From Lachnospiraceae bacterium (GTDB lineage Bacteria; Bacillota; Clostridia; Lachnospirales; Lachnospiraceae): 42,553 bases of DNA. The notes under the pieces are model-generated. The model worked only from the letters and a program-made list of their open reading frames with translations. It was not told where the DNA came from and searched no databases. Positions 8,830-17,350 of the stretch are shown here, in pieces (position 1 is the first letter of the stretch; each line of letters starts with the position of its first letter). A program made the position numbers and the translations under genes. Where the stretch lies: assembly GCA_024682375.1 (NCBI GenBank), contig JAIKZI010000062.1, forward strand, positions 1 to 42,553, written 5' to 3'.

Positions 8830-10797
8830 TTAACACAAGCTATACAAGTCTGCTACCCCAATCAGATTCTCAAAGTATGAGCTGTTCTTTCTTATAAACA
8901 CCGGTGGTTCACCAATTGGTGCATCTATATAATATTCTCCACCCCTATATTCTCTCTTGGAAAAAAGATGTACCCATTCATCATCAGGTAAATGCACGTT
9001 TCTACCGACTGCCCCTTCTTTTATAATCGGTGCAACTAAAACATCACTTCCAAGAAGATACTCACTCATTTCGTCGTAAGCCCAATCCTCATCATAATGA
9101 TAGAAAACCGGTCGCATAACAGGAATTCCCCTACTGTTTGCTTCATCGACTAAATGAATCAAATAATATTTCAAATTTGCATGCATATGAGATGTGATTT
9201 CAAGCTGCTTCAAAAGTTCTTCATCGTCATCAAACTGAACATCGTTTACAGGCTGATTGCCTTCATGACTTCTAAACAGCGGCGAAAAAACATTCATTTC
9301 TTCCCATCTCATAAGAAGCTCTTTCGATCTTCTCATATGCATTATTGTGGTATATCCACCCACATCAGAATGTGCTATAGGATAACCTGACATCGCAAGT
9401 GATAATGTCGCTGGAATTACAGATGGAAGTCCATCATCCACCGACCAGTCCACATGCTGATCACCTGTCCACATCATAAGCGAATTATTCACCGTTCCCG
9501 TAAACCCGGCTCGAGTGAAGAAAAATACTTCACCTAACTTGTTACATTCCTCTATAGCTTCTCTATTTAGTTTTGCCCAAATAGCCGGCCATTCATTGTG
9601 AAGTTTGGAAGGATCTTCACCGCTATATAAAACACAATCAACTGGTAAGTACTCCCCAAAGTCTGCCATCCAGCCTCCCATTCCTAGGCCAATCATGTTC
9701 TCTTTTATAAGATTCTTATACCATTCATAGGCATCCGGATTTGTAAAATCTACCATCGCTGCAGGGAAGGTTGTAATCTTAACTAGATAATCTTTTCCTT
9801 CCTTATCCTTGACGCAATACCCCTTTTCTGAAGCAATCTTATACAGATTTTTTTCCAAAGCAATAAAAGGATTTATGTAACCTAAAAATTTAATTCCTTC
9901 TGAATTCCACTTTGAAATTTTACTATCAAGATTAGGATATAATTCTCTATCCCACTGCCAATTCCACATGACCTGATATCCAAATCCTGTCTTTCTACAG
10001 CCACACCAGTCCTGAGACCAGATACCACTGATTTTGACATTGTGTTCTTTCGCTTTTTTTATTTTTTCATCGATAATATCGCAGCCACCCTGAATCGCGA
10101 GAATAGCGCCTTCATAAATCCACTCAGGAAGAGATACTGTTCTTCCTAATAGCTTTAAAAGTTCCTCCGATATTTCTTCAAATGTATCTGCATATCCGAT
10201 ATAAAAAACCGGTGGCTCCTCGAACTTTAAAGTAATCCTGTTTGGATCTCTAAAATCGAATTCACTATAAGTTTTCACATCACAGTGCACATAATATTTC
10301 AATGACGAAACAAATGTCGGCTGTGCATAGTAGGATTCATACTTTTCAAATTTAAGTGTTTTTTCGGGATGTTTTCCTGTGATTTTCTCTTTTAGAATCT
10401 TTCTGCCAATACGATTCGTATTCTGATGTTCTGCAACCCAGATTCTAACCTTTTCCCCCTTTAAATTGAATTTAGAATATGTTTCCCCACACCCATAGAT
10501 TCTCTCTTTCGGACTCGCCTTAAACGAAACGATAAACCGGTTAAATTTAGCCCCTTCACCCGAAAAAGAAACCTTCATACGTCTATCTTCTTTTTCAATA
10601 TTTAGGCTAAATAATTCTCCAGTCAGTGGCCCTTTGAAATCTATTCTACTTCCCTCTTTTGTTTCAAAAGTCCCCATTCGTTCCAACTTAACCGTTCTTG
10701 AGAGCTTGGTCTTGTACTTGAAGCTTCCCCGTTTCATGGTGAAATGATCTTCACCAACTCCAAGCACCAGCTCTAAATCTTCCAGTAATTCTTTCAA
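8830..10797 (-). CDS. sftG: Sulfoquinovosidase, GH31
   Basis: A 655-residue family 31 glycosidase that follows E. coli YihQ closely by eye. The nucleophile Asp lies in GGWMADFGEYLP and the acid/base Asp in MWTGDQHVDWS; HSDVGGYTT holds the YihQ Tyr508 equivalent. The Gln residues of AIQGG and WSQDW match Gln262 and Gln288, and the Trp of VMWNW matches Trp304. The sulfonate-binding Arg301 of YihQ, which I recall in GKRVMWNW, is Gln here (GYQVMWNW; codon CAG around 9968-9976). The start is TTG, with GGGGG seven bases upstream and no better ATG nearby. There is no signal peptide, so it acts inside the cell. First gene of the operon. Confidence 0.85.
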   Translation of the reverse strand: MKELLEDLELVLGVGEDHFTMKRGSFKYKTKLSRTVKLERMGTFETKEGSRIDFKGPLTGELFSLNIEKEDRRMKVSFSGEGAKFNRFIVSFKASPKERIYGCGETYSKFNLKGEKVRIWVAEHQNTNRIGRKILKEKITGKHPEKTLKFEKYESYYAQPTFVSSLKYYVHCDVKTYSEFDFRDPNRITLKFEEPPVFYIGYADTFEEISEELLKLLGRTVSLPEWIYEGAILAIQGGCDIIDEKIKKAKEHNVKISGIWSQDWCGCRKTGFGYQVMWNWQWDRELYPNLDSKISKWNSEGIKFLGYINPFIALEKNLYKIASEKGYCVKDKEGKDYLVKITTFPAAMVDFTNPDAYEWYKNLIKENMIGLGMGGWMADFGEYLPVDCVLYSGEDPSKLHNEWPAIWAKLNREAIEECNKLGEVFFFTRAGFTGTVNNSLMMWTGDQHVDWSVDDGLPSVIPATLSLAMSGYPIAHSDVGGYTTIMHMRRSKELLMRWEEMNVFSPLFRSHEGNQPVNDVQFDDDEELLKQLEITSHMHANLKYYLIHLVDEANSRGIPVMRPVFYHYDEDWAYDEMSEYLLGSDVLVAPIIKEGAVGRNVHLPDDEWVHLFSKREYRGGEYYIDAPIGEPPVFIRKNSSYFENLIGVADLYSLC

Positions 10798-10824
10798 AAA
10801 GATTCCCCCTTTTTTCGGAACTGC

Positions 10825-10851
10825 TAATTAATTAAACGTCTTAATTAATTA
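10825..10851. promoter_or_regulatory. Palindromic operator, likely ROK repressor site
   Basis: The arms TAATTAATTAA (10825-10835) and TTAATTAATTA (10841-10851) form a perfect 11-bp inverted repeat around ACGTC. It overlaps four bases of the -10 box of the sulfosugar promoter and covers the start point. The size and AT-rich arms resemble XylR/NagC-type operators. Binding by the ROK protein encoded at the operon end is inferred. Confidence 0.65.
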
Positions 10852-10875
10852 TAGCATTGCCCTGTCTATACACAA
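10848..10875 (-). promoter_or_regulatory. Promoter of the sulfosugar operon
   Basis: Minus strand: -35 TTGTGT (10870-10875), a 16-base spacer and a perfect -10 TATAAT (10848-10853). The leader to the TTG start is about 45 bases. No convincing catabolite-responsive element was seen nearby. Confidence 0.65.
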
Positions 10876-10969
10876 TCTTTTTACCTCTGAAAAGTTATAC
10901 AAAATCCCACCTTAAATTTTTGTATATATTTCCGATATATTATTTAGAAAGAAAAAAGGAAGGGAAACT

Positions 10970-11485
10970 ATGGGTTTTAGCATCACATCAAATTCAGTAT
11001 TAAGAGGCACATATGGAAACTACAGGAATCTGGTTTCTAAAAATGACCGAGAACACGCATCCAATGAAATGCTTTCTCAGGCGGATTCCTATGCTCTAAA
11101 ACGTGCTATTAAAAATTTAAAATCTTCTATCTACACTGACAAAAAGGATTTAACTGAATCTGGTGGTAATGTAGTAAATTATACGAAGAAATTAAAAGCC
11201 TTTTTAGATACCTATAATAATACCCTAGATTCCTCAAAGAAAAGTGATAATGCTGACATAAAAAAAGCATATAAATCCATGCAAGGACTGGTAAAGAAAT
11301 ATAAAAACGAGCTAGAATCCTTAGGTATCAATTATGATAAAGACGGATATATGAAAATGTCATCGAGTTTAAAAATTAAAACTAATGAAAACTATGAAAA
11401 TCTCTTCGGAAAGAAATCCTCTTTTCTATCAGAGCTAGAGAAAATTCCAAATAAGATAAAGAATCATATCAACATTGTTGTATGA
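10970..11485 (+). CDS. Small FliD-like hypothetical protein
   Basis: 171 residues, charged, mostly helical, with no signal peptide or membrane segment. I do not recognise it with certainty. The stretch LGINYDKDGYMKMSSSLKIK followed by ENYENLFG resembles the end of flagellar cap protein FliD and related hook-associated proteins (LGI...DGKL...L...LF). The N-terminal MGFSITSNSVLRGTYGNYRN is not typical of FliD. No flagellar gene is nearby. AAGGAAGGG lies five bases before the ATG, and a TATATT box sits upstream. It is divergent from the sulfosugar operon and ends at a strong hairpin. Confidence 0.7.
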   Translation: MGFSITSNSVLRGTYGNYRNLVSKNDREHASNEMLSQADSYALKRAIKNLKSSIYTDKKDLTESGGNVVNYTKKLKAFLDTYNNTLDSSKKSDNADIKKAYKSMQGLVKKYKNELESLGINYDKDGYMKMSSSLKIKTNENYENLFGKKSSFLSELEKIPNKIKNHINIVV

Positions 11486-11496
11486 TTTTTTTAATA

Positions 11497-11539
11497 AAAA
11501 ATGGCCTAGTACCACTCCTTAGAAGAGTGATACTAGGTC
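11497..11539 (-). terminator. Terminator of the upp-trk operon
   Basis: The arms GGCCTAGTA (11503-11511) and TACTAGGTC (11531-11539) extend inward through CACTC/GAGTG. On the minus strand the stem begins within the last trkH codons and is followed by ATTTTTTATT. It may also slow transcription arriving from the FliD-like gene on the plus strand, where the T-run is poorer. Confidence 0.75.
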
Positions 11540-12994
11540 ATGTTTGCTTTGTTTATGTGTATTCTTCCACATAGCCGGTGTTATCAAAAGCAGCATTGGG
11601 AATAATTCTAATCGTCCTGCTAACATATCAAATGATAGAACGAGCTTTGAAAATGCACTTAAGGATGCATAATTAGACATCGGTCCAACCTCTGAAAGTC
11701 CAGGTCCAATATTATTAAATGTAGCTGTCACAGCTGAAAAGGATGTCAAAAAATCCTTTCCATCAAGCGTAATAAGAAAATGTGACACTATAAAAATCAA
11801 AATATAAGTAGCCAAATAAACCATAGTAGATTTCACAACGCCTTCAGGCAGAGGAGACTTATCCATTCTGATCTGTCCAACCGACTTTGGATGAATATAA
11901 GATTTTATTTCTCTTACAAATGCCTTTAAAAGAATAACAATTCTAGAGACCTTAAATCCACCACCTGTGCTTCCCGCACATGCACCAGAGAACATAAGTA
12001 AAAGTAGTATAAGCTGTGCATTAGGAAGCCATACATTAAAGTCAGCAGTTGAATATCCTGTGGTTGTAATCATAGATACTACCTGGAAAAAAGCAACTCT
12101 AAGTTTGTGCTCAAATCCAGAAACCATGCCACCTAGCTGTAAAAATATTCCAAGTGTTGCTCCAATGATAAAAAGAAGATACCATCTTACTTCTTCAATC
12201 GCAAAAGCTTTCCTCATCTTCTTTCGCAGGAAGAAATAATAGAAATTGAAATTGATGCCAAACAACATCATAAATATTCCTATAATCCACTGCTGATATA
12301 CAGAGTAACTTGCGATACTATCATTTCTAACACCGAATCCACCTGTTCCAGCTGTACCAAAAGTAAGACACATAGCATCAAATACAGGCATCTTAAAAAT
12401 CAGAAGAAGTACGAACTGAATAAGTGTCATACCAAAATAAATCTGATAAAGAATCGTAGCCGAAGATCGAACCTTTGGAACCAGTTTACCAACTGATGGT
12501 CCCGGTGATTCAGCCTTCATAAGATTGATATTAGATCCACCAGAAAGAGGCATGATAGCAAGTAAGAATACTAAAACTCCCATACCACCGACCCAGTGTG
12601 TAAAGCTTCTCCAGAATAGAGATGCATGGGAAATAGATTCTACATCAGATAGAATCGAAGCTCCTGTTGTTGTAAAGCCTGATACAGTTTCGAAAAAAGC
12701 ATCCACAAAACTAGGTATCTCTTTAGTTATTACAAAAGGTATCGCTCCTACTAATGATAGAAGAATCCAGCTCAAAGCAGTCGCGATGCAACCTTCCTTT
12801 AAATGAAATACTGTATTCTTAGGCTTAGCCATAGAAACTATAGATCCAACTATAAAAGTCAAAGTCGCAACAATTAAATACGCACTAAACGTATCTTCTC
12901 TATAAAACATACCAACTATAGCTGGCAGCAATAACAACCCGGCTTCAATCTTTAAAACCAAACCCAGAATATAACGTATAATATTTATGTTCAT
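11519..12994 (-). CDS. trkH: Trk/Ktr-type potassium uptake channel subunit
   Basis: A 491-residue membrane protein with the repeated membrane-pore-membrane plan of TrkH. Filter-like segments are visible: SGFTTTGASIL, FGTAGTGGFGVRN, SMITTTGYSTADFN and TATFNNIGPG, together with the SGACAGSTGGGFK loop. It carries potassium inward as the partner of the cytoplasmic TrkA encoded 11 bases upstream. The last codons lie inside the operon terminator stem. Confidence 0.95.
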   Translation of the reverse strand: MNINIIRYILGLVLKIEAGLLLLPAIVGMFYREDTFSAYLIVATLTFIVGSIVSMAKPKNTVFHLKEGCIATALSWILLSLVGAIPFVITKEIPSFVDAFFETVSGFTTTGASILSDVESISHASLFWRSFTHWVGGMGVLVFLLAIMPLSGGSNINLMKAESPGPSVGKLVPKVRSSATILYQIYFGMTLIQFVLLLIFKMPVFDAMCLTFGTAGTGGFGVRNDSIASYSVYQQWIIGIFMMLFGINFNFYYFFLRKKMRKAFAIEEVRWYLLFIIGATLGIFLQLGGMVSGFEHKLRVAFFQVVSMITTTGYSTADFNVWLPNAQLILLLLMFSGACAGSTGGGFKVSRIVILLKAFVREIKSYIHPKSVGQIRMDKSPLPEGVVKSTMVYLATYILIFIVSHFLITLDGKDFLTSFSAVTATFNNIGPGLSEVGPMSNYASLSAFSKLVLSFDMLAGRLELFPMLLLITPAMWKNTHKQSKHDLVSLF

Positions 12995-13005
12995 AATCCT
13001 ATTTC

Positions 13006-14406
13006 CTAGTTAAGAATATCATCTAACGTAGTAAATCCAGTATTTGTAGTTACAATCATAACGCTATCTCCAACTATGATTTTATCATCACCATTTGGAA
13101 TAATAATTCTTCCGTTACGATTTATGAAAGCAACATTAATGCCATCTTTTAATTTCAGTTCTTTAAGTGGTTTTTCCGTCGCTAGAGACTGAGAATCCAC
13201 CTTGAATTCAATAGCTTCTACTCTAGAATCATACATATGATACAAAGTCTCGATATTGTTATAGTCCAAAGATGCTCTCTTTGCTCTTGCATAAGCAATG
13301 ATTGCCTCTGAAGTAATAGTTCTAGGATGAATAACAGATCCCAAATCCATAGAATCGATTAGATCTTTAAAATTTTCTCTTGTAATCTTTGTAACAACCT
13401 TTGCATTTGAAACCTTTTTCGCATGCATTGTAAGGAAGATATTCTGCTCATCAATACCTGTGAGTGCTACAAATCCATCTGTGATATCTATGCCTTCTTC
13501 ACGAAGCAAAATCTCATCAGTTCCATCACCATTTATAACAATAGCATTTGGAAGTAATTCTGAAAGCAATCTGCATCTATCAGGTTTTGACTCGATAATC
13601 TTTACCTCGAGTCCCATATGTATAAGCTGATTTGCAAGATAGAAAGAGGTAATACCTCCACCGATGATCATACAAGACTTTAACTGTACACTCTGTATGT
13701 TAAGACGATTTAAAAAAGCTCTTCTATGTCTCTTAGGAAGTACGAAAGTAACCTTGTCATCAGCATTTATTTGAAAATCACCATTTGGAATTATGACATT
13801 GCCATCACGTTCTACAGTAACCACAAGAATCTTTTCATCATCATTCTTACAGTTAGTAAAAACTTCTGAAAGAGTCTTTCCATCCAAAAGGCCATTTTTT
13901 TCCACAACGATTTTTATAAGTTCAGCCTGACCATGGGCAAAAGAATTAATTTCCAATGCAGATGGAATGTAAAAAAGCTTAGCAATTTCAGTAGCCGATT
14001 CTAAGTCTGGATTTATAATCATCTGAAGTCCAAGCTGCTCCTTTAAGTAACCTGCTTCATTGATATAATCCGGCTTACGAACTCTTGCTATTGTAGAACA
14101 GTTAGCGTGCTTTGCCACTGTACAGCATAATAGATTAAGTTCATCAGAATCTGTTACAGCGATAAATAAATCCGCATTTTCAATTTCTGCCTCTGTCTGA
14201 ATTGAAAAAGAAGCTCCATTCCCAACAATTCCCATTACATCATAAAGATTCGTGATTTCCTCTACTCTCTCAGGTATCTGATCGATTACAGTGATATCAT
14301 TTCCTTCTTGATTTAGCTTATCAACAAGAGTACGTCCTACTTTACCGCAACCCACGATGATAATCTTAAGAGGCTTCTTCTCTGGCTTTTTCTTTGTATT
14401 AAACAT
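13006..14406 (-). CDS. trkA: Trk potassium uptake regulatory protein TrkA
   Basis: A 466-residue cytoplasmic protein with two RCK modules. The first nucleotide-binding motif is IIIVGCGKVGRTLVDKLN (about residues 14-31). The second begins CMIIGGGITSFYLANQL (about residue 246), and each is followed by an RCK_C domain. It gates TrkH in response to NAD(H) or ATP/ADP in characterised systems. The ribosome site GGAG is rather far (13 bases) and lies in the stop region of the kinase-like gene, which suggests coupled translation. Confidence 0.93.
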   Translation of the reverse strand: MFNTKKKPEKKPLKIIIVGCGKVGRTLVDKLNQEGNDITVIDQIPERVEEITNLYDVMGIVGNGASFSIQTEAEIENADLFIAVTDSDELNLLCCTVAKHANCSTIARVRKPDYINEAGYLKEQLGLQMIINPDLESATEIAKLFYIPSALEINSFAHGQAELIKIVVEKNGLLDGKTLSEVFTNCKNDDEKILVVTVERDGNVIIPNGDFQINADDKVTFVLPKRHRRAFLNRLNIQSVQLKSCMIIGGGITSFYLANQLIHMGLEVKIIESKPDRCRLLSELLPNAIVINGDGTDEILLREEGIDITDGFVALTGIDEQNIFLTMHAKKVSNAKVVTKITRENFKDLIDSMDLGSVIHPRTITSEAIIAYARAKRASLDYNNIETLYHMYDSRVEAIEFKVDSQSLATEKPLKELKLKDGINVAFINRNGRIIIPNGDDKIIVGDSVMIVTTNTGFTTLDDILN

Positions 14407-14414
14407 TTAAAAAA

Positions 14415-14945
14415 CTATTCTCCTGCTTTTAGCGCTTCTAGAGTCAAATCTAGAATTTTTTCTATGTTAAACGGACCAACTGGTTCATTGACTATTACGT
14501 CTGCATATTTTTCATAAAAAGATTTTCTAGCCTCATATATATCATATACGGTTTCATCTGCTTTATGAATCACGCCACGCTCATCTAAATCCCCTAATCG
14601 TTCATCTAAAACTGCAGGCGACGCGTTTAGATAAACAATAGTTCCTATTTCACTAAAATGCTTCATAGCATTTGGGCAAAAAACAACAGAACCACCGGTT
14701 GCGACAACCATATGGTCGCCACAAATACCGGTGTTCACCTCATCTTCTATTTTCGAAAAACCATCCACTCCGTATTCTTCAATAAGTTCAGAGAGTTTCT
14801 TTCCTGTCTTACTCTGGATTACGATATCAGAGTCAACAAAAGAAAGCCCCATGACTTTGGAAAGAACAACCCCAACAGTGCTCTTTCCAGCAGAAGGCAT
14901 TCCGATTAGTATATAGTTTTGGTTTTTGTTCTGTGATAATTTCAC
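14415..14945 (-). CDS. Shikimate-kinase-like P-loop kinase with altered substrate site
   Basis: 176 residues, the length of AroK. The Walker A motif is GMPSAGKST, and the acidic pair DSD and the lid-side RKSFYEKYADVIV are present. However, the shikimate-binding FRxxE motif reads GFSKIEDE (Arg replaced by Ser) and the usual ATGGG reads ATGGS. Clostridia commonly carry such proteins annotated as shikimate kinase. No other aromatic-pathway gene is present; it sits between upp and trkA. It may phosphorylate something else. The start is GTG, supported by frame and spacing from upp. The kinase fold is secure; the substrate is not. Confidence 0.75.
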   Translation of the reverse strand: MKLSQNKNQNYILIGMPSAGKSTVGVVLSKVMGLSFVDSDIVIQSKTGKKLSELIEEYGVDGFSKIEDEVNTGICGDHMVVATGGSVVFCPNAMKHFSEIGTIVYLNASPAVLDERLGDLDERGVIHKADETVYDIYEARKSFYEKYADVIVNEPVGPFNIEKILDLTLEALKAGE

Positions 14946-14957
14946 TATAGTAATCTC

Positions 14958-15596
14958 TTACTTAGTACCGAAGATTCTATCTCCAGCATCGCCAAGGCCT
15001 GGACAGATATATGCATCTTCATTTAACTCTCTGTCAAGATGGCCTACATAAATCTGAACATCTGGATGATCAGCTGCAAGCTTCTTAACACCTTCTGGAG
15101 CAGCAATGATACACATAAATTTGATTTTCTTTCCGCCGTGCTCCTTGATAAGTTTGATAGCATCACTTCCTGAACCACCAGTAGCAAGCATTGGATCTAC
15201 TACTAAGATAGTACGAAGCTCGATTGGAGCTGGAAGTTTGCAATAATATTCATGAGGTTCATGTGTTTCAGGATCTCTGTAAAGTCCGATATGTCCGATC
15301 TTTGCAGTTGGAACTAGACTAGTAATACCATCTACCATTCCAAGACCAGCTCTAAGAATAGGTACAACAGCCATTTTCTTACCAGCGATTACTGGTGTCA
15401 TACATTTTTCGATAGGTGTTTCAATTTCAACTTCCTTTGTAGGAAGATCGCGAAGTGCTTCAAATCCCATAAGCATAGCGATTTCGCTTACAAGGCTTCT
15501 AAATTCATTAGTTCCTGTCTGCTTATCACGAAGCATTGAAATTTTGTGCTGAATAAGCGGATGGTCGAGTACTGTTACGTTTGATCCTAAATCCAT
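14958..15596 (-). CDS. upp: Uracil phosphoribosyltransferase
   Basis: 212 residues, a standard length. Makes UMP from uracil and PRPP (pyrimidine salvage). The PRPP loop [23 protein letters not shown] and the C-terminal uracil-binding [15 protein letters not shown] are all visible. GAGG lies seven bases before the ATG. It is divergent from the uracil permease gene, so uptake and salvage are paired. It leads a minus-strand operon that continues through the kinase-like gene, trkA and trkH. Confidence 0.97.
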   Translation of the reverse strand: MDLGSNVTVLDHPLIQHKISMLRDKQTGTNEFRSLVSEIAMLMGFEALRDLPTKEVEIETPIEKCMTPVIAGKKMAVVPILRAGLGMVDGITSLVPTAKIGHIGLYRDPETHEPHEYYCKLPAPIELRTILVVDPMLATGGSGSDAIKLIKEHGGKKIKFMCIIAAPEGVKKLAADHPDVQIYVGHLDRELNEDAYICPGLGDAGDRIFGTK

Positions 15597-15643
15597 ATGT
15601 AGTCCTCTTTCTATATACTATTTTTAATTATAATTCCGACGAT

Positions 15644-15672
15644 ATTTTAGTAGAGACGTAAATCAAAGTCAA
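15644..15672 (-). promoter_or_regulatory. Promoter of upp-trk operon
   Basis: Minus strand: -35 TTGACT (15667-15672), 17 bases, -10 TAAAAT (15644-15649). No PyrR-type anti-antiterminator is apparent in the short leader. Confidence 0.55.
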
Positions 15673-15725
15673 TAAAAATAATGTACAAAAAAGGAGACGA
15701 TAATTTAGAATTTTCTTTTTTTCTC

Positions 15726-15754
15726 TTGTATCCATATTTATAAACTGATAAGAT
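15726..15754 (+). promoter_or_regulatory. Promoter of uraA
   Basis: -35 TTGTAT (15726-15731), a 17-base spacer and -10 TAAGAT (15749-15754), leading to an AGAGAGGAG ribosome site before the permease ATG. Confidence 0.5.
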
Positions 15755-15797
15755 ATTGGGTTAGAAAAATGATTAATTCTTTCAGAGAGGAGAAATT

Positions 15798-17177
15798 ATG
15801 AACGAGAAAAAGAAGGCGATAACTGACGCTAGATCGCTCGGTTATCCAAAAATGATGCTATTAGGTTTACAGCATATGTTTGCTATGTTTGGTGCTACTA
15901 TTTTAGTACCAATGATTGTCAATTCTTATTTTAAAGGACATGGTCTTTCAATTCAGGTTACATTGTTTTGCGCAGGAGCAGGAACATTACTTTTTCATTT
16001 GATCACAAAAGGTAAAGTTCCTGCTTTTTTAGGCTCATCTTTTGCATTCCTGGGTGGATTTGCAACTATCGCAAGCCTAAACACAGGTATCTACAAAAAT
16101 ATGTCTATGGCGGACAAGCTTCCATATGCATGTGGTGGTATCGTAGTCGCAGGTCTTATGTATATCGTACTTGCACTAATTATTAAAATGGTTGGTATTA
16201 AGAAGGTTATGAAATTCCTTCCACCTGTTGTAACAGGACCTATCATTATCTGCATCGGTCTTTCACTTGCTCCATCCGCAATCAATAACGCAAAGACCTG
16301 CTGGCCACTTGCACTTATTGCACTCGGCGTTGTTATCTTCTTCAATATCTGGGGAAAAGGAATCTTTAAAATCATTCCTATCCTTATGGGTGTTATCATC
16401 GCCTATGCTTGTGCTCTTATCTTCAACCAACTTGGCATGACAAATGCAGATGGATCTGCAATCCTTGATTTCGCAGCAGTATCAAAGGCAGCTCCAATCC
16501 ATTTCCAGCCATTCTCATTCTGCAAATTTGATTTGACAGCAATTCTTGTTATGGCTCCTATTTCACTGGCTACTATGATGGAGCATGTCGGAGATATCTC
16601 ATCTATCTCTGCGACAGTAGATGGAAACTTCATAGAAGATCCGGGTCTTCACAGAACACTTTTTGGAGACGGACTTGCAACAGCACTTGCCGGTCTAATC
16701 GGTGGACCTGCTAATACTACTTATGGTGAAAATACAGGCGTTCTTGAGCTTAGCCGTGTACACGACCCACGAGTTATCAGACTAGCTGCAATCTATGCAA
16801 TCGTGCTCAGCTTTTCTCCTAAATTTGCCGATCTAATCGGTTCACTACCAGCTTCTATCATCGGTGGAATCAGTTTTATCCTATACGGAATGATTTCAGC
16901 AATTGGCGTTAGAAATGTTGTAGAAAACAAAGTTGATTTCACAAAGTCAAGAAATCTAATCATCGCTGCAGTTATCCTTGTAACAGGACTCGGTTTTCCA
17001 GAAGGACTTACATTTGAAATAGCTGGTACATCTATAACTCTAACAGCACTCGCTCTTGCTGCTATCTTCGGAATCGCATTAAATGCAATCCTTCCAGCAA
17101 AGGATTATGAATATACAGAAAATTATGACAGAGATATCAAGAAGTTTGAAACTTTAGCCGAAATAAATAACAAATAA
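15798..17177 (+). CDS. uraA: Uracil permease, NCS2 family
   Basis: A 459-residue membrane protein of the UraA/PyrP type. Visible family segments are LQHMFAMFGATILVP at the start, LATMMEHVGDISSIS (with the conserved Glu-His) and GGPANTTYGENTGV in the substrate-binding core, with about fourteen hydrophobic segments. It imports uracil with protons, which feeds the divergently encoded Upp. The strong GAGAGGAG ribosome site decides the start. Confidence 0.95.
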   Translation: MNEKKKAITDARSLGYPKMMLLGLQHMFAMFGATILVPMIVNSYFKGHGLSIQVTLFCAGAGTLLFHLITKGKVPAFLGSSFAFLGGFATIASLNTGIYKNMSMADKLPYACGGIVVAGLMYIVLALIIKMVGIKKVMKFLPPVVTGPIIICIGLSLAPSAINNAKTCWPLALIALGVVIFFNIWGKGIFKIIPILMGVIIAYACALIFNQLGMTNADGSAILDFAAVSKAAPIHFQPFSFCKFDLTAILVMAPISLATMMEHVGDISSISATVDGNFIEDPGLHRTLFGDGLATALAGLIGGPANTTYGENTGVLELSRVHDPRVIRLAAIYAIVLSFSPKFADLIGSLPASIIGGISFILYGMISAIGVRNVVENKVDFTKSRNLIIAAVILVTGLGFPEGLTFEIAGTSITLTALALAAIFGIALNAILPAKDYEYTENYDRDIKKFETLAEINNK

Positions 17178-17265
17178 ATCTAAGGCAGTATCAGTTGTAA
17201 TAGGTCTAGAGCTGGTATTACTTTAGTACTTCAAAAGGAAATAGAAATAATAGCTCATTAAAAAA

Positions 17266-17319
17266 GGAGCTGTGAAAAAATGAGATAATCATTTTTTCAC
17301 AGCCCCTTCTCTTTTTTTC
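17266..17319. terminator. Bidirectional terminator between uraA and the S9 peptidase gene
   Basis: The arms GCTGTGAAAAAATGA (17269-17283) and TCATTTTTTCACAGC (17289-17303) form a perfect 15-bp stem. On the plus strand TTCTCTTTTTTT follows; on the minus strand a T-run follows the other side. A second partial copy of the right arm (TTTCACAGCCCCTTCT, 17332-17347) could give an alternative stem. Confidence 0.85.
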
Positions 17320-17350
17320 GTGAGCTGATTATTTCACAGCCCCTTCTTGT

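Noticed and set aside
15597-15797. PyrR attenuator between upp and uraA
   Set aside because: No matching antiterminator/anti-antiterminator hairpins were seen; both genes have plain promoters.
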